A stretch of DNA of 64,000 nucleotides, taken from contig CAZTQN010000002.1 in the NCBI GenBank assembly GCA_964615765.1, positions 178,323-242,322 on the forward strand. The letters run 5' to 3'. Both the position numbers and the translations under genes were made by a program. Positions 7,382 to 17,244 of the stretch are shown one piece after another; position 1 is the stretch's first letter, and the number at the start of each line of letters is the position of its first letter. The notes beneath the pieces are model-generated. The model saw only the letters and a program-made list of their open reading frames with translations. It made no database searches and was not told where the DNA came from. The stretch comes from CAZTQN01 sp964615765. Its GTDB lineage: Bacteria; Planctomycetota; Phycisphaerae; Phycisphaerales; UBA1924.

Positions 7382-10300
7382 ATGAGCACCCGCCCCCGCG
7401 GCAAGAGCCAAAAGTCCGACACCTCCCGCTCCGGCTCCTCCGCCGATCACCCCGCAGGCGGCGCCAGCGCCGGCTCTGCGCGCTCCGGGGCCAGCAAAAA
7501 GCGCACCTCGTCCCGCGGCGGGGCCGCCTCCAAGCGCCCCCCACGCGTCAGCAAGCCCCCGGAAATGAAGGCCGCCGGCGAGGGCCCCGCCCGCAAGGTC
7601 TCCACCCGCCGCGCCGCCAAGCCCGCGCCGAGCGCCAGCGCCCCCGACACCCGCCCGCCTGAGGCCGACCAGCCCCAGCAGGCCCCCGCACCCGCCCCCC
7701 GCGCGCCCCGCGGCCGCTCTCAGCCAGCCGCCCAGCGCCCCAGCCAACCGGCGCAAGCCCCCACGCACAGCCCCGCCCACAGTCCCGCTCACACGCCCGC
7801 CCACACCCCCGCGCCGGCCATCCCGCCCGCGATCGAGCCGGCCCCGCGCTCCGCGCCGCGCCCGCCGACGGGCCAGCAGCGCCCGCACGCCGACCCGCCC
7901 ACCCACGGGCCCACCCACGGGCACGCCCACGCCGGCCCCGACAACCGCGGTCCGCAGCGCTCAGGCCCTGCGGCCCCCGCGCCCCAGCCCGCGCGCCCCG
8001 ACACCCGCAGCCGCCAGCCCGATCGTGGCTACGGCGCCGACCAGCCCCCCGCCCGCGGCGGGTTCCCGCCCGCGCCGCCCCAGGGCCGCGCACCGCAGCC
8101 GGGTCAGCCTCAACAGAACCAGCCTCAACAGAACCAGCCTCAACAGAACCAGCCTCAGCAGTTCCAACCCCAGCGGGGCCAGCCGCAGCAGGGTCGGCCG
8201 CAACAGGGTGATCGGCCGCAAGATCAGCCGCCGCGCGGCCGCGGCCCCCAAGGTCAGCCGCAGTCCCGCTCGCCACAGGAACGCCCGTACCAAGAACGCC
8301 CGTATCAGGATCGCCCGTCCCAAGATCGCCCGCCCCAAGATCGCCCCGACCCGCGCCGCGAACAGGGCTGGTCCGACCAGCGCCGCCCGGAACACGGTCG
8401 TGCTGATCAGGGCCGCCCCGACCAGCGTCGCGATCAGGGACGCGGTCCGCAGGGCGCCCCGCCGCAGGGTCGGCCGTACCCGGACCGCCCCCAAGGCCAG
8501 CGTCCGCAGCCGCCCTCCCCCAACCAGCCCTACGGCCAGCAGCCCTACCCGGGCCCCGATCAGCCCTATCAAAACCGGCCCTATCCGAATCAGCCCTACG
8601 GCCAGCAGCCCTACCCGAATCAGCCCGGCCAGCGTCCGGCCGGCCCGCAGTCAACCGGCCCGCAGTCAAGAGGCGGCGGGTCGTGGGGTCAGCCGCAGCC
8701 GCCGCGTGATCAGTGGTCACGCGACCCGCGCGACGCCCGCGGCTCCGGCGCTCCGCCGGCCCAGCGTCCGCCGCAGTCTCGCGGTCCTGCTCAGGGCCCG
8801 TCGCAAGGTCCCTCGCATGGTCCTGCGCAGGGCCAAGGCCGCGGCGAGCCTCCGTACCGCGACGCCCCGCGCCAGCGCGATTGGTCCGGCCCGGGTGCCC
8901 CGCCGCCATCGCGCGGTCAGGCCCCGCTCCCGCCGTCCCGTTCCGATCAGCCCGGCCCCAGCCAGCCCGGCCCCAGCATGCGCGGACCGCAGCCCCCCGC
9001 CGGTCCCGCCCAACGCCAGCCCGACCGCCGCGATGACCGCGGGTTCGATCGTGGACCCGAACGCGGCTTCGATCGCGGCCCAAGCCGCGGCCAGTCCCGC
9101 GATCTCGACCGCGGCTACGACCGCTCCGGCCCCGCCGAGTTTGACCGGCCTCCGCAAGATCGGCCTCCGCAAGATCGGCCCCCGCAAGAACGGCCCCCCC
9201 AGTCCCGCCCGCCGCAATCCCGCCAAGGCCCGGACCGCGGCTACCCGGAAACGCCGCGCCCGGCCGCCGCGCCGCAGCGCCCGTCCTTCGACGCCGACCG
9301 TCCCGTCGACCCCCCCTTCACTGCGCCCTTCGACGCCCCCGCCGACGAGCCGCTGGTTGACGCCCCCATCACCGACGGGCCCGACACCGACGTCGACGCC
9401 CCGCGCCCTCCCCGTGGTCGCGGCGGCCGAGGCGGTCGTGGTGGTCGCGGCGGCCGTGGCGGTCGCGGCCAGCGCCGTGATGACGCCCGCCCGCCCATCG
9501 CGCCCGACGCCCCCGTCGATGCCTTCAGCGACGAAGCACCCGCCGACGCCGACGCGTTCGACGCGCCCCCGCCGGCCCCGAGGCCGCCCTCCAGCAAGCC
9601 GGCGCCCGCTCCCGCCGCACCCGAGACCAACGACGGCCGCAGCGCCAACCAGAAGGCCTACGAGGAGATCTTCGAACGCGGCACCCGCTTCGACGAACTC
9701 GGGCTCAGCCCCGAAGTCGTTCGCGGCTTGACCGAAGCCGGCTTCGAGTACCCCACCTCCATCCAGGCCCGCCTCATCCCCATCATCCTCTCCGGCAAGG
9801 ACGTGCTGGGTCAGGCCAAGACCGGCACCGGCAAGACGGCCGCCTTCGGCCTCCCGCTCCTCTCCCTTTGCCCGCCCGGCGTCCCCTTCGCCGTGCTCCT
9901 ACTGGTCCCCACGCGCGAACTCGCCATCCAGGTCTGCACCGACCTGCGCGAGCTCGGCCGGCACACCGGGCTCAACGTCCTGCCCGTCTACGGCGGGCAG
10001 AACATCAACACCCAGGCCAAGCTCCTCTCCAAGGGCCCCGAGATCGTCGTCGCCACGCCCGGCCGCGTCATGGACATGGTCGAACGCGGGTACATGCACT
10101 ATCGCAACGTGCGCATGGTCGTGCTGGACGAAGTCGATCGCATGCTCGACATCGGCTTCCGCGACGACATCAAGCGCATCCTCTCCTCCTGCCCGCAGAG
10201 CCGCCAGACCATCTTCGTCTCCGCGACCCTGCAGCCCGAGATCGAGAGCCTGGCACGCTCCTACGCGAACGACTGCGAGAAGATCGTCGCCACCGCGGGC

Positions 10301-11110
10301 GCGCTCACCGTCGCCATGGTCAGGCAGTTCCACCTGCCCGTGCAGCCGTGGGACAAGAAGCAGCTCCTGCTCCACCTGCTCACGCACGAGGAGCCGGCCC
10401 TCACCATCGTCTTCTGCCGCACCAAGCGCACCGTGGACAACCTCACGGAATACCTCGCCCGCAAGGGCATCGACGCCCTGGCGATCCACGGCGACATGCA
10501 CCAGGGCAAGCGCAACAAGGTCATCGAGCGTCTGCATGCCGGTGAGCTCAAGGTGCTCATCGCCTCAGACCTCGCCAGCCGCGGGCTCGACGTCGAAGGC
10601 ATCACCCACGTCGTCAACTACGACCTGCCGGAAGACCCGGACCTGTACGTGCACCGCATCGGGCGCACGGCCCGGGCTGGCCGCGACGGTGTCGCCTGGG
10701 CGCTCGTCACCCCGGAACAGGGCCCGCTGCTGACCGAGATCGAGATGCTCATCAACGCGGAGATCCCGAAGCTGGATTATCCGGACTTTGTGCCGGGCCC
10801 GCTCCCGGCGGACGTGCAGGCCGCACGCGACGCCGACGCCCGGCGCGTCGCCAACGCCAAACCGATGAGCCGGTTCATCAACGCCGAGCCCCCGCCCGCG
10901 CAGACGCAGACGGCGGGCCAGCTCGACGCGGCCCGCTTCCCGGGGGGCGTTGTGCCCAGCAAACTCCCGCCCAAGCGCCTCATGGGGCGCGTCAAGACGG
11001 CCCGGTCGGGGCGCTCCGCGCCGCCGGCGTCCGGCGGCGCACCGGTCAACCCGTCCAACGACGCTGCGCCCGCCCCCGCGACCTCAGACAGCGCACCCAC
11101 CGAGGCGTAA
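7382..11110 (+). CDS. DEAD-box RNA helicase with a giant disordered N-terminus
   Basis: ATP-dependent RNA helicase of superfamily 2, 1242 residues from the ATG at 7382. About the first 750 residues are low-complexity: Ser/Lys/Pro-rich, then Pro/Gln/Arg/Gly repeats such as NQPQQ, QDRP, NQPYGQQPYP and PPQDR, ending with an RGG run near residues 678-697. The helicase core follows: Q motif near YPTSIQ, Walker A AKTGTGKT near 812, PTRELAIQ, TPGRVMD, motif II DEVD at about 916 in place of DEAD, SAT, then SDLASRGLD and HRIGRTARAGR in the second RecA domain. A shorter disordered tail closes it. The long RGG- and Gln-rich tail suggests RNA binding and condensate formation. The frame is open further upstream but lacks a sensible start. 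Confidence 0.9.
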   Translation: MSTRPRGKSQKSDTSRSGSSADHPAGGASAGSARSGASKKRTSSRGGAASKRPPRVSKPPEMKAAGEGPARKVSTRRAAKPAPSASAPDTRPPEADQPQQAPAPAPRAPRGRSQPAAQRPSQPAQAPTHSPAHSPAHTPAHTPAPAIPPAIEPAPRSAPRPPTGQQRPHADPPTHGPTHGHAHAGPDNRGPQRSGPAAPAPQPARPDTRSRQPDRGYGADQPPARGGFPPAPPQGRAPQPGQPQQNQPQQNQPQQNQPQQFQPQRGQPQQGRPQQGDRPQDQPPRGRGPQGQPQSRSPQERPYQERPYQDRPSQDRPPQDRPDPRREQGWSDQRRPEHGRADQGRPDQRRDQGRGPQGAPPQGRPYPDRPQGQRPQPPSPNQPYGQQPYPGPDQPYQNRPYPNQPYGQQPYPNQPGQRPAGPQSTGPQSRGGGSWGQPQPPRDQWSRDPRDARGSGAPPAQRPPQSRGPAQGPSQGPSHGPAQGQGRGEPPYRDAPRQRDWSGPGAPPPSRGQAPLPPSRSDQPGPSQPGPSMRGPQPPAGPAQRQPDRRDDRGFDRGPERGFDRGPSRGQSRDLDRGYDRSGPAEFDRPPQDRPPQDRPPQERPPQSRPPQSRQGPDRGYPETPRPAAAPQRPSFDADRPVDPPFTAPFDAPADEPLVDAPITDGPDTDVDAPRPPRGRGGRGGRGGRGGRGGRGQRRDDARPPIAPDAPVDAFSDEAPADADAFDAPPPAPRPPSSKPAPAPAAPETNDGRSANQKAYEEIFERGTRFDELGLSPEVVRGLTEAGFEYPTSIQARLIPIILSGKDVLGQAKTGTGKTAAFGLPLLSLCPPGVPFAVLLLVPTRELAIQVCTDLRELGRHTGLNVLPVYGGQNINTQAKLLSKGPEIVVATPGRVMDMVERGYMHYRNVRMVVLDEVDRMLDIGFRDDIKRILSSCPQSRQTIFVSATLQPEIESLARSYANDCEKIVATAGALTVAMVRQFHLPVQPWDKKQLLLHLLTHEEPALTIVFCRTKRTVDNLTEYLARKGIDALAIHGDMHQGKRNKVIERLHAGELKVLIASDLASRGLDVEGITHVVNYDLPEDPDLYVHRIGRTARAGRDGVAWALVTPEQGPLLTEIEMLINAEIPKLDYPDFVPGPLPADVQAARDADARRVANAKPMSRFINAEPPPAQTQTAGQLDAARFPGGVVPSKLPPKRLMGRVKTARSGRSAPPASGGAPVNPSNDAAPAPATSDSAPTEA
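8107..8169 (+). repeat. In-gene repeat coding NQPQQ in the helicase
   Basis: A tandem 15-base unit coding NQPQQ recurs about three times almost without change and then grades into FQPQR and GQPQQ variants. It is one of several in-frame repeats in the helicase N-terminus (others code QERPYQDRP and DRPPQ). The period is a multiple of three, so copy-number change would lengthen or shorten the disordered tail without breaking the frame. Confidence 0.7.
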
Positions 11111-11193
11111 CCAGATAACCGTATTGGATTTGTAACTCAACACGGCTTGCGTCCTGCGGACGGCGCGGTACTCTGAAGAAAGTGGTGATCAAC

Positions 11194-11211
11194 GCCCCGT
11201 GCTCACGGGGC
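11194..11211 (+). other. Perfect inverted repeat in the leader of the GACC-repeat gene
   Basis: GCCCCGTG and CACGGGGC flank a two-base loop. It lies 83 bases after the helicase stop and 116 bases before the next ATG. No T run follows, so it is a weak candidate for a terminator and may be a leader hairpin. The rest of the 11111-11327 spacer shows no other clear signal. Confidence 0.35.
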
Positions 11212-11327
11212 TCTCCACTCGGACGGGTCGCCCCGTTCGACGGTGTGGTCGTGGTCGTGGTCATATCGGGAACGCGGCGGTACGGCTCGGTCGTCCTCCC
11301 TCTCCCCGGCAAAGACGAGGTGCATTC

Positions 11328-14090
11328 ATGCGATCAAGCGGTAGTGCGCGTGTGCTGGCCTGTTGCGCGGCGATGGCCGTCGGGCTTCTGGCCGGCTCGG
11401 CCCTGGCCCAGCCCGCCAATGACAACTGCGGGACCGACCGGGCGTCTTTCACCATCCCGCCCGTCGGCGGCTCGGTGTCCGGTGACCTCACCGGCGCCTC
11501 GCGCGACGCCTCGTCAACGTCCTGCCCCGGCCTTCAAACCGGCGTCGACACGTACTGGTACTGGACGCCCAGCTTCTCCGGCCAGGCCCGCATCGAGACC
11601 TGCAACGGCGCGGACTTCGACACCGTCCTCTCCCTGCACACCGACTCCTGCCCCGTCGATGCCAGCACTCAGGTCGCCGGCGGGTGCAACGACGACGCGT
11701 GCGGCTTGCAGTCCCGCATCACCGTGACCGTCGCCGCGGGCACCACGTACATCCTCCGCGTCGCCACCTACAGCACGACCACCATCCCCGGCCCCTACAC
11801 GGTCACCATCTCCCCGCTGGTCGCCCTCACCAACGACAACTGCGGGCCCACCAACCCGCTGCTGACCGTCGGCGTGCCCGTCAACGGCGCCAACGACACC
11901 GCGACCACCAGCTTCACCATCAGCCCCGGCACGCTCTGCGGCCCGGCCGGTGACGCCGCCGGCGGGAACAACGACGTCTTCTACCGCTTCATCCCGCCCG
12001 CGACCGGCCCGTACACCTTCAGCCTGTGCGGCTCGACGTTCGACACCGTGCTCAGCGTGCACTCGTCCTGCCCGGCTGACAGCAACAACGTGCTGGCCTG
12101 CAACGACGACTCCACCGCGACCGTCCCCTGCGTTGGCCAGTTCAACACCCAGTCCTTCATCCCGGGTCTGTCGCTGACCGCCGGGCAGACCTACACCGTC
12201 CGCGTCGCCGGTTACGGCGCCGCCGTCGGCTCGTTCACCCTCACCGTCACCACCGGCGGGCCGGCCCTCGGGGCCTGCTGCAGCCCCCGCGGCGTGTGCA
12301 CCTCGACGCTCGAGGCCGCCTGCACCGGCACCTGGACCGCCGACACCGCCTGCTCCCCCAACCCCTGCCCGCAGCCCCAGCGCCCCGTGAACGACGAGTG
12401 CACCGCGGCGATCGCGCTGACCCTGGGCACCACCACCCCCGGCACCCTGGTCTTCGCCTCCCAGACGATCGACCCGGCCATCCTCTGCACCGGCTCCGAC
12501 GCCGACGTGTTCTTCTCCTTCACCGCGCCCGTCGCCGGCGACTACCAGGTCGCCACCACCGCGGACAACGCCGGCTTTGTCTCGCTGGTCGTCGCCGATG
12601 ACTGCTCGTTCACCAACGTGCTCTCGTGCGACTTCACCGACGAGTTCAACACCTCCGACCTGCTGACGCTCAACGCCGGGCAGACGATTCTCATCCGCGT
12701 CGCGGACTTTGAGGACGATTCGACCTTCTCCATCCTGGTCGCGACCGCCGTCAGCGGGACCTGCTGCACGCCCCGCGGCGACTGCAGCATCACCACGCAG
12801 GCCGACTGCGCCGACTCGTGGTCCACGGGCGGCACGTGCACGCCCAACACCTGCCCCGCCCCGCCGCGCCCCATCAATGACGAGTGCACCCCGACCAACA
12901 CATTGGTCGCGCTCAACTCGCCCTACACCGGGACCAACGTCAACGCCAGCACCACCATCTCCATCGACCTGACGGCCTGCGGCACGACGGGCGCCGAAGA
13001 CGGCGCCGACATCTACGTCCGCTTCATCCCCGCCACCTCGGGCACGTTCACCTTCGACCTGTGCGGCTCCGAGGTCGGGTTCGACACCACCATCAGCCTC
13101 TTCGATTCCTGCCCCTCCGCCGGCGCCAGCCCGATCGCCTGCAACGACGACTCCGCCGACACGACCCCCTGCCCTGGCAGCGGGCTGACCTCCTTCCTGC
13201 CCGACATCTCCCTCAGCGCCGGCATCACCTACTACGTCCGCATCGCCGGCTACCAGGGCGCCGCCATCCCCGACGAAGGCCAGTTCGTCCTGCTGATCAG
13301 CGACGGCGGCGTGCCCACCACCGGCGCCTGCTGCGCCGCGGTCGGGACCTGCAGCATCACCGACGCCAGCAACTGCGCCGGCGTCTTCCAGGGCGTCGGG
13401 ACCGCCTGCTCGCCGAACCCGTGCACCGCGACGGCCGGCGCCTGCTGCGCCGCCTCCGGCGGGTGCACCGTCACCGAGTCGGGCGCGTGCACCGGCACGT
13501 TCCAGGGCGTCGGCACTTCGTGCGCTCCCAACCCCTGCCCGCAGCCGGGCCAGGGCGCCTGCTGCTTCTTCGACGGCACGTGCTTCGTGCTCCCGCAGGC
13601 CTCCTGCTCGGGCGACTTCCGCGGCGTGGGCACCAGCTGCCCGCCCAGCCCCGCCTGCGCTCAGCCCACCGGCGCCTGCTGCCTGAGCGGCGCCTGCTCC
13701 ACGCAGACGCTGGCCGCCTGCTCGACCTCCGGCGGCGTGTTCCAGGGCATCGGCACCTTCTGCACGCCCAACCCCTGCCCGCAGCCCAGCGGGATCTGCT
13801 GCCGCGGCTCGACGTGCGCGACCTCGACGTCCGCCGCCTGCACCGGGCCCTACACCCGCTTTGTCGCCAGCGCCGCATGCAACGCCGCCGGCGTCAACAC
13901 GGCCCCCTGCTGCCGGGCCGACTTCAACCAGGACCGCGTCGTCGGCGTCCAGGACATCTTCGACTACCTGACCGACTGGTTCAGCGGCTCGCCGCGGGCC
14001 GACTTCACCAACAACGGCGCCGGCGCCCCGGGCGTCCAGTCCATCTTCGACTACCTCACCGCCTGGTTCACCGGCGGGTGCGCTGGGTAA
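11328..14090 (+). CDS. Secreted PPC-like and Cys-rich repeat protein with dockerin
   Basis: Exported 920-residue protein of unknown role. The ATG at 11328 opens a signal peptide (CCAAMAVGLLAGSALAQ). Then come four related beta domains of about 120 residues, each starting NDNC or NDEC and holding a CNDD segment followed by a TYxxRVAxY strand; they resemble bacterial pre-peptidase C-terminal (PPC) domains. Next are seven Cys-rich repeats of the form GACCxxxGxC, xxxC, FQGVGTxC, PNPC, each about 35 residues with six or so cysteines. It closes with a two-part dockerin (CRADFNQDRVVGVQDIFDYL, then ADFTNNGAG, VQSIFDYL) and ends GGCAG. The high Cys content implies many disulfides and an oxidising, extracytoplasmic site. 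The frame is open upstream to 11199, but the signal peptide fixes the start. Confidence 0.85.
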   Translation: MRSSGSARVLACCAAMAVGLLAGSALAQPANDNCGTDRASFTIPPVGGSVSGDLTGASRDASSTSCPGLQTGVDTYWYWTPSFSGQARIETCNGADFDTVLSLHTDSCPVDASTQVAGGCNDDACGLQSRITVTVAAGTTYILRVATYSTTTIPGPYTVTISPLVALTNDNCGPTNPLLTVGVPVNGANDTATTSFTISPGTLCGPAGDAAGGNNDVFYRFIPPATGPYTFSLCGSTFDTVLSVHSSCPADSNNVLACNDDSTATVPCVGQFNTQSFIPGLSLTAGQTYTVRVAGYGAAVGSFTLTVTTGGPALGACCSPRGVCTSTLEAACTGTWTADTACSPNPCPQPQRPVNDECTAAIALTLGTTTPGTLVFASQTIDPAILCTGSDADVFFSFTAPVAGDYQVATTADNAGFVSLVVADDCSFTNVLSCDFTDEFNTSDLLTLNAGQTILIRVADFEDDSTFSILVATAVSGTCCTPRGDCSITTQADCADSWSTGGTCTPNTCPAPPRPINDECTPTNTLVALNSPYTGTNVNASTTISIDLTACGTTGAEDGADIYVRFIPATSGTFTFDLCGSEVGFDTTISLFDSCPSAGASPIACNDDSADTTPCPGSGLTSFLPDISLSAGITYYVRIAGYQGAAIPDEGQFVLLISDGGVPTTGACCAAVGTCSITDASNCAGVFQGVGTACSPNPCTATAGACCAASGGCTVTESGACTGTFQGVGTSCAPNPCPQPGQGACCFFDGTCFVLPQASCSGDFRGVGTSCPPSPACAQPTGACCLSGACSTQTLAACSTSGGVFQGIGTFCTPNPCPQPSGICCRGSTCATSTSAACTGPYTRFVASAACNAAGVNTAPCCRADFNQDRVVGVQDIFDYLTDWFSGSPRADFTNNGAGAPGVQSIFDYLTAWFTGGCAG

Positions 14091-14096
14091 TCGGGA

Positions 14097-14131
14097 AGGG
14101 CTGAGGGCCGAAGGCCACGGGCCGAGGCACA
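14097..14131 (+). repeat. Seven-base repeats (GGGCTGA/GGGCCGA type)
   Basis: Four to five consecutive heptamers, GGGCTGA, GGGCCGA, AGGCCAC, GGGCCGA and a partial GGCAC, sit directly after the stop codon of the preceding gene. They belong to the GGGNNNN family seen throughout the window. Confidence 0.6.
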
Positions 14132-14145
14132 TTCAGTGACTTGCA

Positions 14146-14184
14146 CGCGGGCATCCCGGTTTCGGGGTGCCCGCTTTCCTTTTA
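14146..14184 (+). terminator. Rho-independent terminator
   Basis: A 12-base-pair stem, GCGGGCATCCCG against CGGGGTGCCCGC with one G-U pair and a four-base loop, is followed by TTTCCTTTT. It lies 56 bases after the stop of the 11328-14090 gene. The remaining spacer to 14375 holds a perfect 12-base palindrome (TACCGCGCGGTA) near 14290 and nothing else clear. Confidence 0.75.
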
Positions 14185-14375
14185 TCTCCCGGGTTGACCA
14201 TGACCGCTGCGCTCAGGCGGCGTGAAGATTGACCGGCTGGAAAACGGCAGGTCCGAAAATCCGGAGGTGGGGCTTGTATCCCAAGTTACCGCGCGGTAGA
14301 CACTCCGTGGTTCGGACCACGCGTCCGGCTGTGGGAAAGAGGATGGCGAGCTCGGAGCAGAAAGGCAGGTTGCAG

Positions 14376-17210
14376 ATGATGCGCAGGACTTGGACATCGT
14401 GTTGTCGTTCCCTTGGGCGTGCCGCGAGCAGGCTCGGGGTGGCGGCCGGGGTGGTGGTGGCGGCGGGCGGCGGGGCGGCAAACGCCGCGCCGATCTCGCC
14501 GGGCAACGTGGTCGTGTACCGCGTGGGCCCGTCGGCGGGCGGGCTGCTGAACACCGGCGCGGAAGTGTTCGTCGATGAGTACACGCCCGCGGGCGCGCTG
14601 GTGCAGTCGATCCCGCTCAACAGCGTCGGCGCAGCGCCGAAGCTCGTCGCCTCCGGCACGGCGACCAGCGAGGGCCTGCTCACCGTCTCACCCAGCGGGC
14701 AGTTCGTCGTCATCACCGGCTACAACAGCACCATCCCCGCGGCGGCGGCGCTCCCGGGCAGCGCGGGCGCGGCGGTCAACCGCTCCGTCGGCGTCATCCC
14801 GATCAACACGGGCGTGCCGGGCATCAGCCTGTTCCCGGATTTCGCCGGCGGCAATAACCCGCGCTCCGCCGCGACCAACAACGGCGTGAACCTGTGGATG
14901 ACCGGCGGGACCGGCGGGGTGCGATACGCCACCTTCGGCGCCGGCGTCTCCACGCAGATCAACGCCCCCGCCACGCTGGGCAACCTGCGCCAGGTCAACA
15001 TCTTCAGCGGGCAGCTCTTCGCCAGCACGCAGTCGGGCGCGGGCGGGAACACCATCTCGCTGGGCACCGTCGGCGCCGGGCTGCCCACCGTGCCGCCCGC
15101 GGCGTTCGCCGTGCTCCCCGGGCCGGCGCCGATCAACGCGCTGCCCGCCGCCGGCTCGTCCAGCCGCTTCGCCTTCTCGCTGGTCGACGCCACCCCGCTG
15201 GTCGCCGGCGATGATGTGCTGTACATCGCCGACGACGAGGTCGGGCTCAGCAAGTTCTCGCTCGTGGGCGGGGCGTGGGTGCTCAACGGGGTCGTCGGCG
15301 GCAACGCGGACGATTTCCGCGGCGTGTCCGCCATCACCGTCCCGGGCGGGGCGATCGCCGTCTTCGCCACGCGTCGCGGGGGCTCGGGCGCCGCGGGCGG
15401 CGGTGAGCTCGTCCGCCTTGATGACCTCGCGGGCTACAACGGCGCGTTCATCGCGGCGCCGGTCTCGCTCTCCGTCGCGCCCGCCAACGTCGCGTTCCGC
15501 GGCGTGGGCGTCATCCCCGGCGGGGCCTGCTGCTTCGCCACCGGGTGCACGCTGGTGACGGCTCCCAACGCCTGCAACGGCACGTTCCTCGGCAACGGCT
15601 CGACCTGTGACCAGTGCCCGCCGCAGGGCGGCGCGTGCTGCCTGCCCAGCGGCCTGTGCTCCATCACGCCGACGCAGACGGTCTGCCTGTCTCAAGGCGG
15701 CGTGTACCAGGGCGACGGCGTGCTGTGCATCCCGGACCCGTGCCCGGCGCCCGAGCTCGGCGCGTGCTGCTTCCCGGACGGGGTCTGCCAGATCCGTCTG
15801 GCCGTGAACTGCGATATCGCCGGCGGTTTGTGGCTCGGCGCGGGCACCGGGTGCAATCCCAACCCGTGCCGCGGGGCGTGCTGCCCGAACGACGGCGCGT
15901 GCACGATCACCGCGCCCGGTCAGTGCGTGGGCGAGTTCCAGGGCATCGGGACCACGTGCCAGCCCGACCCGTGCGCGGTGGTGATCAGCGGGGCCTGCTG
16001 CCGCCCGGATGGGACGTGCGTGCAGGTGCCCACCGCGGGCGAGTGCCCGTCGCCGAGCGTCTACCTCGGCGACGGCACGGTGTGCGGGGTTGACCCGTGC
16101 CCCATCACCTTCGGCGCCTGCTGCACGCCGAACCAGACGTGCGTGCAGACCAGCGAGGCCCAGTGCCTCCAGGGCGGCGGGACCTTCTACCCCGCGCAGT
16201 CGTGCGCCAATACCAACTGCGATCAGGGCGCCTGCTGCCGTCCCGATGGCACCTGCGGCATCTTCACCGTCCCGGCGCAGTGCGTGCAGGGCGGCGGGGT
16301 GTTCCAGGGCTTCGGCACCGTGTGCGTGCCCAACCCGTGCCCGACCCCGCAGGACGGCGCCTGCTGCCGCCCGGACGGGACGTGCGTGCTGGTGACCTCG
16401 CCGACGGCGTGCAACGGCGTGTTCCTCGGGTTCGGCTCCGTGTGCGGGCCCGAAACCTGCAAGGGCGCGTGCTGCCTGCCGGACGGGTCGTGCTTCACCG
16501 CCCCGCCGATCGGGTGCACCGCCGGCAACTTCCAAGGCATCGGCACCACCTGCCTGCCCAACCCCTGCCCCCAGCCCTCGGGCGCCTGCTGCCTGCCGGA
16601 TGGGACCTGCCTCCAGGTGCCCGGGCCGGCGGCGTGCAACGGCACGTTCATCGGCTTCGGGTCGACGTGCGCCACCGTCGTCTGCCGCGGGGCGTGCTGC
16701 TTCCCCGACGGGACGTGCGCCGTGACGGCGCCGGCCCAGTGCGCGGGCGACTTCCAGGGCATCGGGACGGCGTGCGTGCCCAGCCCGTGCCCGGTGGTGA
16801 CGGTGACGTGCTGCAACCAGCAGACGGGCGCGTGCGCCATCCGTGTCGGGCCGTGCCTGATCGGCGAAGCCCAGATCGCCACCGGCCCGTGCCTGCCCAA
16901 CCCGTGCCCGCAGCCTGCGGGCGTGTGCTGCGCGGGCGCGGCGTGCTTCGTGATCCCGCAGGCGCAGTGCGGCAACCTGCCGTTCAGCCAGTTTGTGATC
17001 ACGGCGCTGACGTGCCCCGGCACGCCGACGCAGCCCTGCTGCCGCGCCGACTTCAACAAGAGCGGCGTGATCACCGTGCAGGATCTCTTCGACTTCCTGC
17101 AGGCGTACTTCAACAACTCGCCGCTGGCTGACGCCAACGCCAGCGGGACGCTGACCGTGCAGGACCTGTTCGACTTCCTGCAGTACTACTTCCAGGGCGG
17201 CTGCCCGTAA
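14376..17210 (+). CDS. Secreted protein with 13 Cys-rich GACC repeats and dockerin
   Basis: Exported 944-residue protein. The start is ATG at 14376 (or 14379), after an AAAGGCAGG ribosome site; the frame upstream to 14229 is not protein-like. After a signal peptide (GVAAGVVVAAGGGAANAAP) there is a beta-rich domain of about 360 residues containing VVYRVGPSAGG, LLTVSPSGQFVVITGYN and VLYIADDEVGLSKF, probably a propeller-like surface domain. Thirteen Cys-rich repeats follow, each near GACCxPDGTC, VxAPxxC, GxFxGxGTxC, xPNPC and about 35-40 residues long. The end is a two-part dockerin, CCRADFNKSGVITVQDLFDF then ADANASG, VQDLFDFL, ending GGCP. It sits next to a relative that shares the repeats, so one likely arose by duplication and repeat expansion. 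Confidence 0.85.
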   Translation: MMRRTWTSCCRSLGRAASRLGVAAGVVVAAGGGAANAAPISPGNVVVYRVGPSAGGLLNTGAEVFVDEYTPAGALVQSIPLNSVGAAPKLVASGTATSEGLLTVSPSGQFVVITGYNSTIPAAAALPGSAGAAVNRSVGVIPINTGVPGISLFPDFAGGNNPRSAATNNGVNLWMTGGTGGVRYATFGAGVSTQINAPATLGNLRQVNIFSGQLFASTQSGAGGNTISLGTVGAGLPTVPPAAFAVLPGPAPINALPAAGSSSRFAFSLVDATPLVAGDDVLYIADDEVGLSKFSLVGGAWVLNGVVGGNADDFRGVSAITVPGGAIAVFATRRGGSGAAGGGELVRLDDLAGYNGAFIAAPVSLSVAPANVAFRGVGVIPGGACCFATGCTLVTAPNACNGTFLGNGSTCDQCPPQGGACCLPSGLCSITPTQTVCLSQGGVYQGDGVLCIPDPCPAPELGACCFPDGVCQIRLAVNCDIAGGLWLGAGTGCNPNPCRGACCPNDGACTITAPGQCVGEFQGIGTTCQPDPCAVVISGACCRPDGTCVQVPTAGECPSPSVYLGDGTVCGVDPCPITFGACCTPNQTCVQTSEAQCLQGGGTFYPAQSCANTNCDQGACCRPDGTCGIFTVPAQCVQGGGVFQGFGTVCVPNPCPTPQDGACCRPDGTCVLVTSPTACNGVFLGFGSVCGPETCKGACCLPDGSCFTAPPIGCTAGNFQGIGTTCLPNPCPQPSGACCLPDGTCLQVPGPAACNGTFIGFGSTCATVVCRGACCFPDGTCAVTAPAQCAGDFQGIGTACVPSPCPVVTVTCCNQQTGACAIRVGPCLIGEAQIATGPCLPNPCPQPAGVCCAGAACFVIPQAQCGNLPFSQFVITALTCPGTPTQPCCRADFNKSGVITVQDLFDFLQAYFNNSPLADANASGTLTVQDLFDFLQYYFQGGCP

Positions 17211-17244
17211 CACGCGGGCCAAGAGCCAGAATGGGCAACTTTCT

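Noticed and set aside
8107..8169. Regular repeats in the helicase gene as a possible CRISPR or satellite
   Set aside because: Units are a multiple of three, lie in frame and code Gln/Pro-rich peptide; no unique spacers.
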